Assembly: GCA_023846275.1 (NCBI GenBank)
Contig: CM043871.1
Location: forward strand, 32,635,578-32,699,577
DNA length: 64,000 nucleotides
DNA from: Vanilla planifolia
Taxonomy: Eukaryota > Streptophyta > Magnoliopsida > Asparagales > Orchidaceae
Reading direction: 5' to 3'
The notes beneath the pieces are model-generated. The model ran no database searches. It had not been told where the DNA came from and worked only from the letters and a program-made list of their open reading frames with translations. How positions within the stretch are numbered: the first letter of the stretch is position 1; every line of letters begins with the position of its first letter. The position numbers and the translations under genes were made by a program. Below are positions 11,920-25,139 of this stretch, piece after piece.

Positions 11920-14900
11920 AAATCAAGAAAAAAGCCAAAAAACTTTAAAAAAAAAATCAAGTTTTATTATTATGGTATAACTTAAAATTCATTTTAATTT
12001 TGATAGGATTATAAATAATGGAAGTATAATTTTTTTTTCATACATCAATTTTTTTAATGCAAATCATTGAGGTTAATAAGCAAAAGATGATGCCAACAGC
12101 AAAATCTCACGATCTATCACTGGTGGTGACAAGCTGCAATTAAATCAATAGCGAGTAGGAGAAAATAAAGTTTCATTTTCTTTTGGTTATTTTATGAGGA
12201 TGGTATCCATGAATTTAAATACTTATGTGGATTTTGAATTAAATTATTGTGTCAATTTCATTGTTTTCAAATAAATAATTTAAAAATATGAAATGAAATG
12301 CCACCTTAGGGAGATTGATTTGATGGTTTTGAAAAACTTTCTGAAATTGTTTTTGAAAAATGATCAAGAGGAATAGAAAAGCAATTTGTTGTTTACTTCA
12401 CTTGGAGCTTTTTTAATGAAAGTTTTCACTTTAGATGCATTTTGGAATCTAAAAATATTTTACTAAACTAAACCAAGTTTATAATATATCAAAACTCATC
12501 AAATAATTTGTTTTTTTAATAGAGTTAATTTGTTTACATTAGGTAACAAATTGCCTTAGGTTGAAAACTCTGTTGATTTTAAGGGGGATTAAGGACCATT
12601 AAACTAGAAAATGAATGCAAAATACCAAAAAGACTGGACTGTCTAATCATATAGTAGAAACATTCGATCGAGTTGATCATATAATAATTAACAATAGACA
12701 ATTTTTTCACAAGAGCATTAGATCATTGATGACGCCTTCCAATGATTGTCAACTTATCATAATATATCCACATCAAATCAAATGCTAATCTAAGTACATA
12801 TACTTTTGTTAGCTCTAAACAACCTAAAACATGGTCATAATTGATAAAAGAAAAAGAATATTAATATATTACACCTAAATTTAGTGCTACTATTTTTTTT
12901 AAGTCTTCTTTCATATGAGTGCATGTCTTTTCCTACTTTTCTTGTAAGAGTTTTGTCTAAATCTCTTGCACACTTCTTTGAATGCCCATCTCTTATTTCA
13001 CTTTCACTTTTTATAATTATTGTGATCCCCTCTAATCAATTTATAATATATTTTTTTTCTATAATTGAAATTAAATAAAATTTTATGATAAATATTGATT
13101 AAAGTAACAAGTGAGAGAATGAAAGAAAGGAAATAAAGATTGAGCAGTTCAAGCTTAAAAATATTTGGTTTCGAAAAATATGAAATAAAAATCTTATATA
13201 TTAAAAGAGATTGTGTCAATATTTAACAAAGACAAAAACAAGAATTAATTGAAAAGGTCGGGATATGTTCCTGACCAACAATCACTAGTTGTGATTTAAC
13301 TCATAGTGAGAAGCATGAGTTTTAATATCATAAATGATAAAGGACATTCAATTTGATTATTGAATTATGCAACATAAATGTAAAGCATTTTACATTAAAT
13401 ATGATCTATTTAAGCTTTTCTGTTTGATCTCCAAGTGGCTTAAGGATCTTTTGTCCTTTCAATATAACTAAAAATTGGTAGAGGTCATTGGACATTAGTT
13501 ATGATGAGAGGTAAAAGCCAATATCCTATTATCTTCTTTACTAAAATTGGAGTGCAATTATGGCTATGATAAGCAATTCATTTAGTTAGATAAACTTCTA
13601 GAAAGCTCAAGATTTGATTCTTTGTGAGCATATTTACAAAAAAAAAAGAATTTAATGAATCTTTTGGGATATCCTTGAGTTCAAAAGGTGGAGATAAGCA
13701 AGAAAAGATTGAAGTAAATAAATGGGCAAAGTTAAAAGAGGAGCTACGATACTATGCCATGTTAGGGACTCCATTTTATTGTGTATGATGGCACTTTAAA
13801 TGGCTATGCTAGAAAAATGAGATTGGATGCAAGATGATCTAAAAATTAATAAACAAAATGATATATTTTCTTCATTACTTAACTTCAAATGCCTTGCATT
13901 TCAAATTATTAGAAGAAGATTAGACAATTAAGAACTTGGTCTAAGGTGTTAATATGTTATGAGGTAGTTGTGGATATAACCAATTAGGACGTCTCAAATT
14001 TAACAAACGTATGTTCCAAATTATCACCTTCGAGTTAAAGCTTTTTTATTGTGGTTGTCACTTCAAATAAATATAAGTATCCTCTTAATATCGAGATGAA
14101 GGTCCAATCAAAGGCACAACAATGTAGGTGTAAAATAAGTATGGGATAAGTTATAAGAAAAATAGTTAAGGTATAGTTAGTGAACCAAATCAAATATTAG
14201 CTTTTGTTGTTAGGGATTTTTCATTATTACTTAAATATTTTCTTACTAAGAGCCATGAGTTCTCTCATCTAAGAAAGATTTTTAAAGAACTAATTTGAGA
14301 AAATTGATATGAGTTTGATTATACCTTAACATGATATTTATCAAGGACTTATTTAAGATTCATTTCCAATATGAAATGAATAATGTACTATACAATCCAT
14401 AAGATGGGTTATCTTATAGCATCCTATGATGTTAATAATGAGCAACATTATCAAACACACATTTAAGATTTTTAGAGAATGTATTTAATTCAAATGAATT
14501 ATAAATTTTAATGAATCTCATACCTTGACATGATCATGGATTGGGATGTTATAGAAGAGGACATGATGCTTTGTAGATTGATGGACTTTGGACCTAATGT
14601 GAAAATTTGTCCCACGCCAAGATTGAGATTTAGTGAAGCATAGGATTATTGAATCAATGGTCAAGCTTATCCAAGGTTGAAGATATCTCAGGAAAGGACC
14701 AAAAGGATCGAGCATACTCGAAGATTAATTAAGGCTTATGCAAATATAACATAGACAAGATTGATGTGGTTAAAATGCTCAAAGGTTGAATTGACTTCAT
14801 GACAAGACTAAGTACTAAAACACACTATAAAGGGATAGACACAAATATTTAGCATAACAAAGCTTGATAGTTTAATTAGATTCCACTCATACCATGTTAA

Positions 14901-15676
14901 GACACGAGCCTAGTTTGAATTTTATCAAGAATATGATGCAAACATGCCTTAGTAGCTTTATGGGATTCTATCTACAATGAATTTGGTTTTATTTTAGGTT
15001 TAGTTGGGAATATGGCCTAAAGGTTGATAGTTATATATTGAATTTGTCCGAAATTGATTTATGAATTGTAGATTTGGTTTCAATTAGAGAAATATGGATT
15101 TGAGAAACCATTTAGGCATAAGTTAAGAAGGGTTAAGGGAGAATTATGACAGAATTTTTACAACCTTGGGTGCCAACAACTATGAGGAGAGAATTTGTGT
15201 GAGTAGAGAAGAGATCAAAGAATTGAACTCAATCTAGGTAAGGTCTTTAATCCTTAGTCCTATTTTAATTCAAGGTTAGTTCTCCTTATAATGTTAGAAA
15301 GAAAGAGATTCCATGCTTGAAATAAAGTGATGGGAGTGAGGGAAGATCATGTTGAATGGTTATATGATGTTAATTTAAGTTTAGCTTGGTAGTCATAAAT
15401 ATCGATATAAGAGGAAATAAGAATGGTGTGGCTGATTAGAAACAATGGAACAAAAAATGGGGTGATGCTTAAGCAATCAAAGATTAAATAGTCATCAGAC
15501 AAGTAACAGTGGTCATCACATCCCAATAAGAACAAAGGTATTTAAATAGTTTTTCTTGACATAATCAAAGAAAACCTAAAGGAGGAACTTCAGAGAATTC
15601 AACAAATCTAGCATGGGAATAGATCATGGATATGCTCAAAACCTTATGCTTACTGCTTAATCAATACTGTTGATCA

Positions 15677-16013
15677 ATGAGGTCCATCATGATTGTGAGG
15701 GTAATCCCCTTGAATCAATCTTTTAGTGAAGTATTGGGCAGCTCAAGTGAGCAATCTCCAATTAAGCTAAAGAAATCAACCATTTTTAAAGGGGAACCCA
15801 AAATCATTTTCAAAGAGGAGAAAATTAGAAAGATATTAGCTAGTTTCAAGCTGGCATTAATTTGTAAATTTTCATATGAGAGATTGGGCATGGAATCTAT
15901 AAGAAATGCTTTTCAATAACTAGCTTTTATAGCAACATCAAAATTAGTTCCTAGGATAGTAGACATGTCTTATTTCAATTTGATAAGGAGGATAATATCT
16001 TCTATTACTGGCT
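15677..16013 (+). pseudogene. LINE ORF1, N-terminal part of DUF4283-like domain
   Basis: The frame beginning at 15677 reads KGEPKIIFKEEKIRKIL and then FKLALICKFSYERL. This fits the start of the DUF4283 domain of plant LINE ORF1 proteins, which bind nucleic acid. After a stop and a frame change it continues to about 16013 with a KEDNIFYYW-like stretch, where family members usually have a DF.R.W motif. The domain then breaks off and resumes at about 18192. Confidence 0.65.
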
Positions 16014-16379
16014 GTAAGTCACCCTTGTGTAGGATGTGTCAAACTTTAAATATTTAGTATTTTATTCTAAATAGCTTATTTAGTATAACATATGTTTACT
16101 TGTAAAGAATAAGACATGTATTTTTGAAGATGATGAATTAGTAGTCTTCAAAGTACCTTAGAGTGCTCACTAAGCTTCAAGGATTGAAGACATATACATC
16201 AAATTTAAAAAAAATCTTTTTATTATGAAATAAAATATAGCTTGTTGATTATTAATCATAAGACACATCTCTAATCAAATCCTTTCAAATCTTAGATTAT
16301 TTCTTGATTTTAAAAACATAAGATTATACTTTTAAATTATTTAATCTTTTTAAATCCTACTTAATTATCCAAATTTATT

Positions 16380-16410
16380 CTATGTATTTCTTGATTTAAG
16401 AAATACATAG
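16380..16410. repeat. Perfect 13 bp inverted repeat, 5-base loop
   Basis: CTATGTATTTCTT at 16380-16392 is followed by GATTT and then its exact reverse complement at 16398-16410. It can form a compact hairpin in DNA or RNA. It lies inside the segment that splits the LINE. Confidence 0.85.
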
Positions 16411-16924
16411 GTATTCATTTTTCAATCACTTAATCCTTTCCTTGGTTGAATTCTTTATACATTTTTGCCAAATTTTTTATTAAGTCAATTTTTAACTTTT
16501 TGGATAAATTACAACATATATATATATAGCAAGCCCAAATGGGCACTCTCAAAATTTAGGTCAGTAGACAAATGGAACAAAATAGAGTCGAGCCTGATCT
16601 TGACCTCTATGCATTTAGAATTCGACTGGGGTAAGGCAAAGGATTGAGTTGGGCTAAACTAGAATTAAGTATGCAAATGGGTGGGTTAGACCCATAACCA
16701 TGAATTAATGTATTAGTATATGAGTTAGCCCAGATTATAAAATCCCAAGCCAGCCTCAATTTGACTCACATTATACACCAGTGCAAAATGTTTTCACTAC
16801 CTATAATATGGGACTAAAATCCTCCATCGCCTCACTGCCTAAAGCATAAGTGATATCTCATCATTCAATCATTGATTAGACGGCTACAATCTCACCCACT
16901 TATAAACTTTTGCTTTGGTGCTCT

Positions 16925-17265
16925 GATCAGATGAGCAAGCTCACATCCGACTTAATCAGACAACCTTTACTACTTCTTCCCTTTGAAATATCTATCATTT
17001 AATTGGATGGATCATTTCTCTTCATTTTGAATCCTACGATTGAGATCGTTTCGCTTTTACTATTGAATAATTAAATGATCCAAAACTCATCTAACTTGAT
17101 CTGATGGCCTAGATTTAATATGTCTTTACTATTTATAAATCGAATGATAAAAATCTCATCCAGCATGATCAGATGGCACAAATTTAATTCGTTTTGATCT
17201 AACCATCTATAACTCATTCGCTTTTATATATTTTGATTTGACGATCCAAAACATCTCGATCGAAG
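16925..17265. repeat. Diverged tandem repeats, period about 68 bp
   Basis: Three features recur in step: TTTACTATT at 17056 and 17124; GAT..AAAA.CTCATC at 17077 and 17145; and GATC.GATGGC..A.ATTTAAT at 17098 and 17167. A looser third copy follows to about 17265, and related words occur from 16925. Two units are clear. The rest are degraded. Confidence 0.55.
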
Positions 17266-18191
17266 CTAGCAGCCCTGGTCGATCCCACTTCACGGCTATT
17301 TCCTTAGCCATTATATAAGCTATTGCAATAATCTATTTTGGAAGAAATATTTTAAGTGTTTGGAAGAGCTTTTTAAACTGTTTGGTAGTAGCTTTTAAAA
17401 CAACTTTTTAATATGTTTCTAATAGCTATGTTGAAATGTTTTTATATGAACTCAACTATTATTGATGAAATGGTTACTAAATATGAACAATATTTTAAGA
17501 TTTCAAAGAAGGGCTACATCACATTCTGCTAGTGTAACAATCTCTTAGCAACACCTACAGCTTGATGTTATTAAAACTTTTAAATTTTTCTAGCTAAGTT
17601 TAAATTTTTAAGCTTTCATTTTCTCACTTATCTTCATAATTTTGAGCTTTTTATGTATTTTCTTTATTCAGCAACAAACATAGAAAAATTTATATGCTTT
17701 TATCAAAAATTTATTTCTTATTATATTTTTTCCTTTGGGTTGGTGGTCTAATATTTGCAAAAGTCAATGTTTAGTTTAATCTCATAAAACTTTGTGTTCA
17801 TATTGAGCTTATAAAAGCCTGAGTTATAGTTAAACTTGTGAAAGTTAGTAGGTTGGAGGTGAATTGTAAGGAAAAATCTCAACTGATAAATCTTTTAATA
17901 ATGGAGTTTTCTTTGACCTTGATCGAGAGTGAACATAGATTCTAATTTTAATTGAACCTTCTAAAAATTTTAATATATAATTTTAATTTTTGTTTTCATT
18001 TTTTCATAACCATGAAAATTAAAAGTTATATATAAATTTTAATATCAAGATTTTCTACAAAAATAAATTTTTTTTATAAAGAATATTAGAAAAATAAATA
18101 TAATAAAAATTAGCAAAAGTATTTGAAAATATATAATTTACTCCCTTTATTGAGATTCACACAAACTTATTTTACTTCATTTTTTGTACAG

Positions 18192-18620
18192 ATTAGGGAA
18201 CATTGGTAAATTTCAATAAGAGTATTTAAATAGCCTTTGAAATTTCACCTCAACACTAAGCTATTGCTTGCTCCTAACTTAATGTCATTGGAACACTTAC
18301 CTATACTCTAATTTAACAACTCAACACTCTATTTAATCACATACATTATTGGGAAACTGCTAAAAGTGGATGCCACTACTCTAAATTAAGCTTGTGCAAG
18401 TGTTGCAAGAGTTTGTATGGAAATTGATTTGCTTAAGAAGCACCACAACTATATTAAAATTACTAAAAAAAGGATAAAAAATTGTGTTAATTTTTTGCAA
18501 AATATTCAACATGACGACTTACCACTTTATTGTAGCCAATGTTGCAAGTAAAGTCATATGAAATCAACCTATAAACACAACATAGTAAAATCAAAAACTC
18601 AAGCAAAACCAATTACTATT
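18192..18620 (+). pseudogene. LINE ORF1, C-terminal part with zinc-knuckle remnant
   Basis: This resumes the ORF1 domain with an IRVFK-like stretch, then LKVDATTLN and ARVCMEIDLLKKHH near 18.36-18.45 kb. The C-terminal half of plant LINE DUF4283 proteins has this order. A Cys/His cluster (YCSQC...SHMKS) near 18.53-18.57 kb corresponds to the CCHC zinc knuckle. Stops interrupt the frame. The short frame from 18558 continues this remnant and is not a separate gene. Confidence 0.65.
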
Positions 18621-19479
18621 AACACTCCAATTAATCAGCATGCTCAACTAAGGGATGAGGACACCTATGCACAAGCTATGAGCAAATTATCTAATGATTA
18701 TGAGGAACATGCAAAGATAGGATTTCATGCTAACTCAATTTGGAAATGAAATAAACAATTTTGCCACCATAGTTGGAGAAAAGTGGAAGCTTAGTTAAGG
18801 TCAATGCTAATCCCAATATAATATGTAACATGAAAAGAACATTGCAAATAAAGTTAATGAATGATTAGGCAATGATTAAGAAAGAAGCTCACTTAGATAA
18901 AGGATCATTACCAAATTCAAAAGTAATATCTCAACAAAAAACATAATACCCTCTGAATGTTTAGGCACTCTAACATTTTGGGCTAGAATTTCATAAGCAA
19001 GCATTGAAATTGGGTTTAATCCCAATTGAACATGATAATCTTACTTTTTTTCAAATACGAAGATAAAACAACAAAACATAGAAGGGCATCGAGCAATGTA
19101 CCAATATGAAAGAAAATTGTAGAAGTACTAGAATAGTTCAAATTGTTGAAGCAAACCTGATAAATAGATAATATGCTTCTATGGAATATTAGACGAGCTT
19201 TGAACCCTAAATCTGATATAGTGGTGGTAGATTTTCTTAAACCTATGGTGCAATCATGGAAACTACCTAATTTAGTAATTACTTTAAGTATACACATTAG
19301 ATAAGTATAACAAAGTTTGGATACTCTAGAAATATAGCATTCAATGTACTACTTTATACATGGCTGATTAATATATCCAACTATAAGTAATTAGGAATAG
19401 TCATTAATTAGCTTCTAATTATACCTTTGTTAATGCCAAATGTACAAGAACTCAAAGATGAGTTTTGACAAGCAAGATT

Positions 19480-22330
19480 TCTAAAATTGCTTGTAACTAG
19501 AATGCACATTGTCTCATGGGTGAGAGATTTCAATGGTAAGTCTCTACAAATGAATACAAGCAAGCCCCATCTCCTATTCTTGTTACCATCAATGAGTTTA
19601 TAGAATTTATAAGTTAAGAGACCTATCTAAACTCTTATTAAAGGCCTTACTTTACTTGAGTCGATAAAAGGAAATGCAAATGGATTTGGAAACATTAAGA
19701 TAAGGTTATGGCAAATAAAGAATCATTTAAAAATGACTCAATTATAATTATTGAGCATTTATGCAAAATCTGGTTTGATCACTCTCCTTTTTTTGCTTCA
19801 ACATTTTATTGCATAGTTCTTTGGACACAAAAAATTTAAGTTCCAAAATATGTGGATATCACATCTTAGATTTTATAAAATGATAAAATAAAATTGAGAA
19901 TCCTTAGACATCTAACTAAAATGCAAGATTTAGCTTTCAAACTCAAACGTCTAAAGGATTGTCAAAGGTAGTGGAATAGAAGCAACTTTAGACACATTTC
20001 AAAATATTAAGAGAGTACAAAAGGAAGTAGGAATTACAGAAAAACAATTCCTAGAAAGTGTCTTAAAAGAAGGTAAGATAAAACTTAATATGGTAAATCA
20101 GCGACACGTGAATTAAACAAAGCAGAAGCTTATTGGTGCCAGAAAGCAAGAGAAAAATGGTTAAAGAATGTGAAAAATATACAAAATGTTTCCATGATTT
20201 AGTGAAAGATAGGAGGAGAAATTTTCACATTAATGAGATTAAAGACCACAATAGCTTTATGGTGTCTGGTCAAGAGTAATTACATGATGCTATTGTGTAA
20301 TATTTTGTATAGCTTCTTCTTAGAAAATAGGTATTTCTAATGAAGAAGCTCAAAAATATATTCCTCAACAAATCACTAAGGAAGAGAAGAATTTATTTTT
20401 AAAAATGTAGACTTGGAAGAGGTTCATTAAGTGGTTTTCCAAGTGCTGCAAGTATGGATGGATTCAATGGTGTTTTCTTTACCAATTGTCAAAATGTAAT
20501 TGATTTAGATGTTTTGAATATTACAATAGATTTTATTACTAGTGGTGCAACTTCTAAGGGGATGGATAGCCCACATTTAGTTCTCATATTAAAGTCCAAT
20601 AACCTTATTACTTTTTAGGATTTTAGACCAATATATGTTAATAATTTTGTCGAAAGGGTTCTTATTGTCTAATGCAAGATAATCCAATTTCCATGCTACT
20701 TTTCATCATTGCAATGGAAGGTTTTAGTAGAAGTCAAAAAAAGGACATTGATAAGAGGCTAATGATACATTATGCCATAATAAGGGTACTCCAATAAATG
20801 ACAACTACGTAGATGACAACATTGTTTTCAGTAAAGGTGACTTAGGGTCTTCAAAGGCATTAACAAACTTCTCAATACATTCCAACAAACCTCACTTATG
20901 AAATTAAAGAAGACAAAATGTAAACTTTATGCATTTAGTAAGATGAAAGCAATTGCAAGTAGAAGGATTGAAAAGATTATGGGATTTAAGCAAGGTTCAT
21001 TACGTATAAAACCTTAGGGTGTTCACTATATAATGCAGGAGAAAGTCAATATACTTTTAGTAGTTAATGGAAAATTTGCAAAATAAAATTTTTGATTGAA
21101 ATAAGAAACTTCTATCAATGGGAGGTAGTCTAATACTTATAGAATATGTTTTAAACTTGATTCCAACTTATGCTTTAAACACTAACGAAGTTGGAGAAGA
21201 TAATGAATGCTTTATTATGAGGAGACATGGAGAACAATCATAAACAACCTTGGATGAAATGTAATAAGATAAGTGAGCCATGTGGGGAGAATAGGCTAGG
21301 CATAGGGAAACTAGTAGATATTGTTTTGACTTCCTCAATAAAACATAATTGAAAGATGCTAACAGGTCTATCCTTTGAGTGGAATTCATGAAAGATAAAT
21401 TTTGGAATCAGAACCAAAAAAAATAAATCATTTACATAAAGGAACAAGAAAAAAAAAAGAGACTTAATATCAACTTTTATGCACAAACCTTCTATCAATG
21501 ACAAAGTCTATTGGATATTAAACAAGGATAATAGCTTCACTTTCAAATCTACGTTGAATGAAATAAGGAGCAAAATCATTAAGAACATCTGAAAGAAAAG
21601 AATTTGGAATGAGAAAATAATTACAAATATTTCAATATTGATTTAGCAAATACGTAACTATGACCTATCATTCTTAGGTCAGCCAAAAAGACTACATTTT
21701 CAATGTGCCTCAAGGTGCCCTCACTGTTATAATAACGCATTATAGATCATGCATTTTTTGAATGTCATTTAACATAAAGTCTTTTAGTACTTTTATGGCA
21801 AAGTATTAAACATTCATTTCAATGTGAGACAAATGATTAGTTCTCTATTAAGCTAGTGGTGATAGGGTATCAATGGCATTCCAACGTATTATGAAGTTAT
21901 AAAATTAATACCTCTCTTAATAAGTTATAACAAATGAAAAGAGAGAATAAGAATCTATATGAGAAAATAATAGAATTAGAAGTAAGAATCATCTAAAACG
22001 TAAATTGTTCATGCTCAAGCATTTTCAAGGCTTTCCTTATGGTACAGACATAGTAGATGAATCAAATCTCAATACAATTTAGATTATTTCCTCCATTCAA
22101 ATTAACGAAAGTTAGAATTTGTGAAAAGATTTATTGGAATCCTCTCTTAACACATATAATCAAAGTCAACATTCATGGATTTTATAAACAAAATTGAACC
22201 ATTGTGGTTGGCACCATTAGAAATAAGGATTCCAATGTGCTTCAATTTTTGCATTAGACTAAACTTAGCATTAGAGGAGAAAACTTTTGGAATTATCTAA
22301 AGTATGCAATGGTGCCTCAATTATTAATTT
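19480..22330 (+). pseudogene. LINE ORF2: endonuclease, reverse transcriptase, RNase H
   Basis: Endonuclease remnants include a VRDFNG stretch (near 19.53 kb), KWIWKH.DKVMANKE (near 19.68 kb) and DHSPFF (near 19.78 kb), which match the family's GDFN, WKRLDRVL.N and SDHSP positions. The reverse transcriptase begins near 20.44 kb with SMDGFNGVFF and has FRPI near 20.62 kb and the catalytic box YVDD at 20806-20817. Downstream, LLSMGGSLILIEYVL (near 21.1 kb) and a CPHC cluster (near 21.72 kb) match the thumb/zf-RVT region. An RNase H-like stretch (IKVNIHGFYK) lies near 22.15 kb. Many stops and frameshifts show it is inactive. Confidence 0.75.
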
Positions 22331-23299
22331 TCAAAGGTATTCATTGATCTTATTGCATTGCTTTAATTAAAATGATAATAGGTCTCATAATGCTACAATT
22401 GAGGATTATGAATAGCATCGCATAAATAAAGTTGATGGTTAAGAATCTCTTAATCGCTTGGAATAACACTATAAAGGAGAAAACCAAAATTGTGAGGGCC
22501 CTTACAAAATCTATTAAGTAAATTATGAATAGATGAAGGAATATTTATTGCAATAGATATAGTCCATCATAGCAATAGAGAAAGCTAGAATACCCTTTAG
22601 AATATCACACAAGATTCAAAACTTGACCATGCTGGATAAACATAACATGACTTCTAAATTAATGACTAAGCTTAAAATGTTCAACTTTTTTACAATTCAT
22701 CCATCACCATTGCACTTTACATCTTTTTAATTTTGGTCACCCCATCTGGGAGCAAGATTATTCTCATATTATTATAATAATAGTTCATCTCAATATGCAG
22801 GTTCCTTTTTCAATACTATTCATAATAGTGAATCATCAGAAGAGGAAACTTCTTTCTTTGAATTAGCATGCCTTCTTAATGTTACTATTATTCTAGTATT
22901 CAACCATAATGATATGATACTGACATGTGTACTCAAGCTGACTTAAGCAATTTGCTAACACCTTCTCAGCTCATCATAGCACTTCTATCCTGTATCAATG
23001 AAGTATGAATATTGAGCACTATTCATTTAGGCACTTACACAAACACAAACAACTTCACCATCACACTCAAATGACATATCACTAGTACTATTCAAATCAA
23101 TAACTCTTTAGTCTGATATGATGTTACACTCGTTGTGCTCCCTTGTGTATGTATGATGTTTGTACACTAATGAATTGTCTCGTACATTATGGTGTCACGA
23201 TCCAAGCACACTATGCCATGCCACTCCTAACCATTTGTTTCATGCATTTTGTAATGCAATCTTGTATTTCATATAATGAATAAAATAGTTATTTAAAAA

Positions 23300-25135
23300 A
23301 TTATTGAATTTTAGGAAAAGAAAAAAATGTATCATCTAGAAGAAACTAATCATTTTATCTCCATTAGATAATTTGTTTGAGCAATTGAGCATTGGAGAAG
23401 ATGAAAAATTCTTATTAATAATATGGGAGTATGATGTCTATAAAAAAGAGAGATGAATTATAAAAATTATAAATTTAATGATATTAACAAAAGTAATGAA
23501 AGTCCTTTAGAGTTTCTTAATTATTCTTACAAAAGTTTTTAAAAACTATTATTTAATTTTAAAAACATTGTGTGTGGAATGTAATTAAGAAAGTATATAA
23601 GAATTTTAGGTAATTTGATTCAAAATTGAATTCACAATCACTCTAAGACAAAAGTATAGAAAAAAAACTCTAAAAATCTTTCCAAAAAAGTGAATAGGTA
23701 AATTCCCACATTGAGGTAGAGCACTTTACAAATATTAAGCTAAAAGACCCTTCAAGTACTATGCCAAAAGACCTTATAATCACCAGCTAAATGAAGCTTA
23801 AAATATCGAGTCACAAATCACTAGGCCAAAATACCTTACAATAATGTCTAAAAGTAAAAGAAAAAGATCAAAGATAAAGTCTCAAGAATTAGCCAAAAGC
23901 ATCACAAAGTAAAATATGCAAAATCTTATAACCAAAAATAATTATCAAGAGGCACACTAAAGATGTTGAACTTTGCTCAAAGGATCAAACTTGGAGGAAG
24001 GATATGTAAAGGATGTATGCAGAGCTCTTCCATATCAAACCAACTTTCTTACCTAATTTATTAAAGTTCACAAGGAATTGTAAGTATAACATACTCTAAT
24101 AGATATGCAATTGATCATTATTTTATTCACTATATTTGGATTACCTTTATATAGGCATTAACAAACTTTCCAATGATGCCAAACATCTCCTAATAGCTAT
24201 AATAAAATTTCTTAAAATTTAATCAAGCTAGTTGTTACTCACATATTTTATGTTGATTAAATTATTTGTTCCAAGGATCATATAGTATGATTCCTAGTAA
24301 TGAGCTAATCATTAGGGGTATTAGATGGTCTAACAAAGGCTTCTCATATTCTCACAAATGATAGTGTAGTTCAATATAATAATATCATACCATAATATTT
24401 CCTTGGGTTCAACTTCATCAAGTGCCCACTCTCAGTTTAAAAATGACATTCTATACAAAATATATAATCTTATAATATGAAAGTTTTACTTTCTCAATCC
24501 AAGTAGGACTATGCAATAGTGGAAAATAATCTAATTATATGATAAGTATGACTATATTATATGATGAGCTGTAATTTCTGGCATACAACATAATTGGATT
24601 ATCTTATCACCCATTCATACAACCACTTAAGAACTAATCATATTATGCGATAAGCACATTGTACTATATGTTATTATCTATCTTGCTTAAGCTCAAAGCT
24701 TTGCATTCTAAATATATTGAATCTTATCTTGTTAATGCAAAACTATATTTTTAATCTTTGTTAAGGCATGTTTATATATTAAAAACCTAGATAAAATTCT
24801 TTCCTTAAGCCAATCCTATATGAGTAGAAGATTTATTTGAGAATTTTTAGGTCACACTTAAACTACATTATAGTCCTAGTGCATCAAGTACAATGTTATA
24901 AGTCTTAGATGCTTATACAAAAATAAAGAGACTTGATAAAAACTTCTTTTGGTATCTTAAGTTTTGTGCTTGCTTGGTATGCCAAATATGATTTATACTA
25001 AACATTACCAATGAATTCTTTTAGCAAAGACTAAGCTCCTCCAATTGATTCACATATTTATTCTTGAGATGCATGATCTAAATTACTTAAAAAAAAGTAT
25101 TAATAGAATAATTTCTTTTCATCAAAGTAGTGGTA
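23300..25135. other. AT-rich intergenic DNA between LINE and inverted repeat
   Basis: No frame of note. Around 23.73-23.83 kb a phrase like CCAAAA.ACCTTA..AT recurs two or three times, which suggests an old minisatellite. It is too decayed to define a unit. Nothing else was recognised. Confidence 0.5.
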
Positions 25136-25139
25136 AATA

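Larger units (their letters stand above)
10400..15650. other. AT-rich intergenic DNA, no gene recognised
   Basis: This stretch holds homopolymer A and T runs, a TA microsatellite at 11902-11919 and a small tandem duplication near 11.5 kb. The portion from 13.3 to 15.6 kb is less A/T-monotonous and may derive from an LTR element. No protein domain could be read in any frame. Short frames at 12884-13078, 14518-14715 and 15347-15535 show no motif. Confidence 0.55.
16014..18191. other. 2.2 kb segment splitting LINE ORF1; intron-like ends
   Basis: LINE ORF1 similarity stops just before 16014 and resumes just after 18191. The segment starts with GTAAGTCACC and ends with a T-rich tract and TTTTTGTACAG, both close to plant splice-site consensus. 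Inside are a hairpin (16380-16410), a short TA run near 16520, a GC-richer stretch with ~68 bp repeats (16.9-17.27 kb) and AT-rich flanks. No coding domain was seen. It could be a transposon inserted into the LINE or an intron-like insertion. No clear target-site duplication was found by eye. Confidence 0.5.
15677..23300 (+). mobile_element. Decayed LINE (non-LTR retrotransposon), interrupted
   Basis: A plant L1-type LINE can be followed through its parts in the right order. These are an ORF1 DUF4283-like block (15.7-16.0 and 18.2-18.6 kb), endonuclease remnants (19.5-19.8 kb), reverse transcriptase (20.4-21.2 kb), a zf-RVT-like Cys/His cluster (about 21.7 kb), RNase H (about 22.15 kb) and an AT-rich tail with GTAATGC and AATAAAATAG near 23.25-23.3 kb. 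Every part contains stops and frameshifts, so it is long dead. ORF1 is split by a 2.2 kb segment at 16014-18191. The 5' limit is uncertain. Confidence 0.75.
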
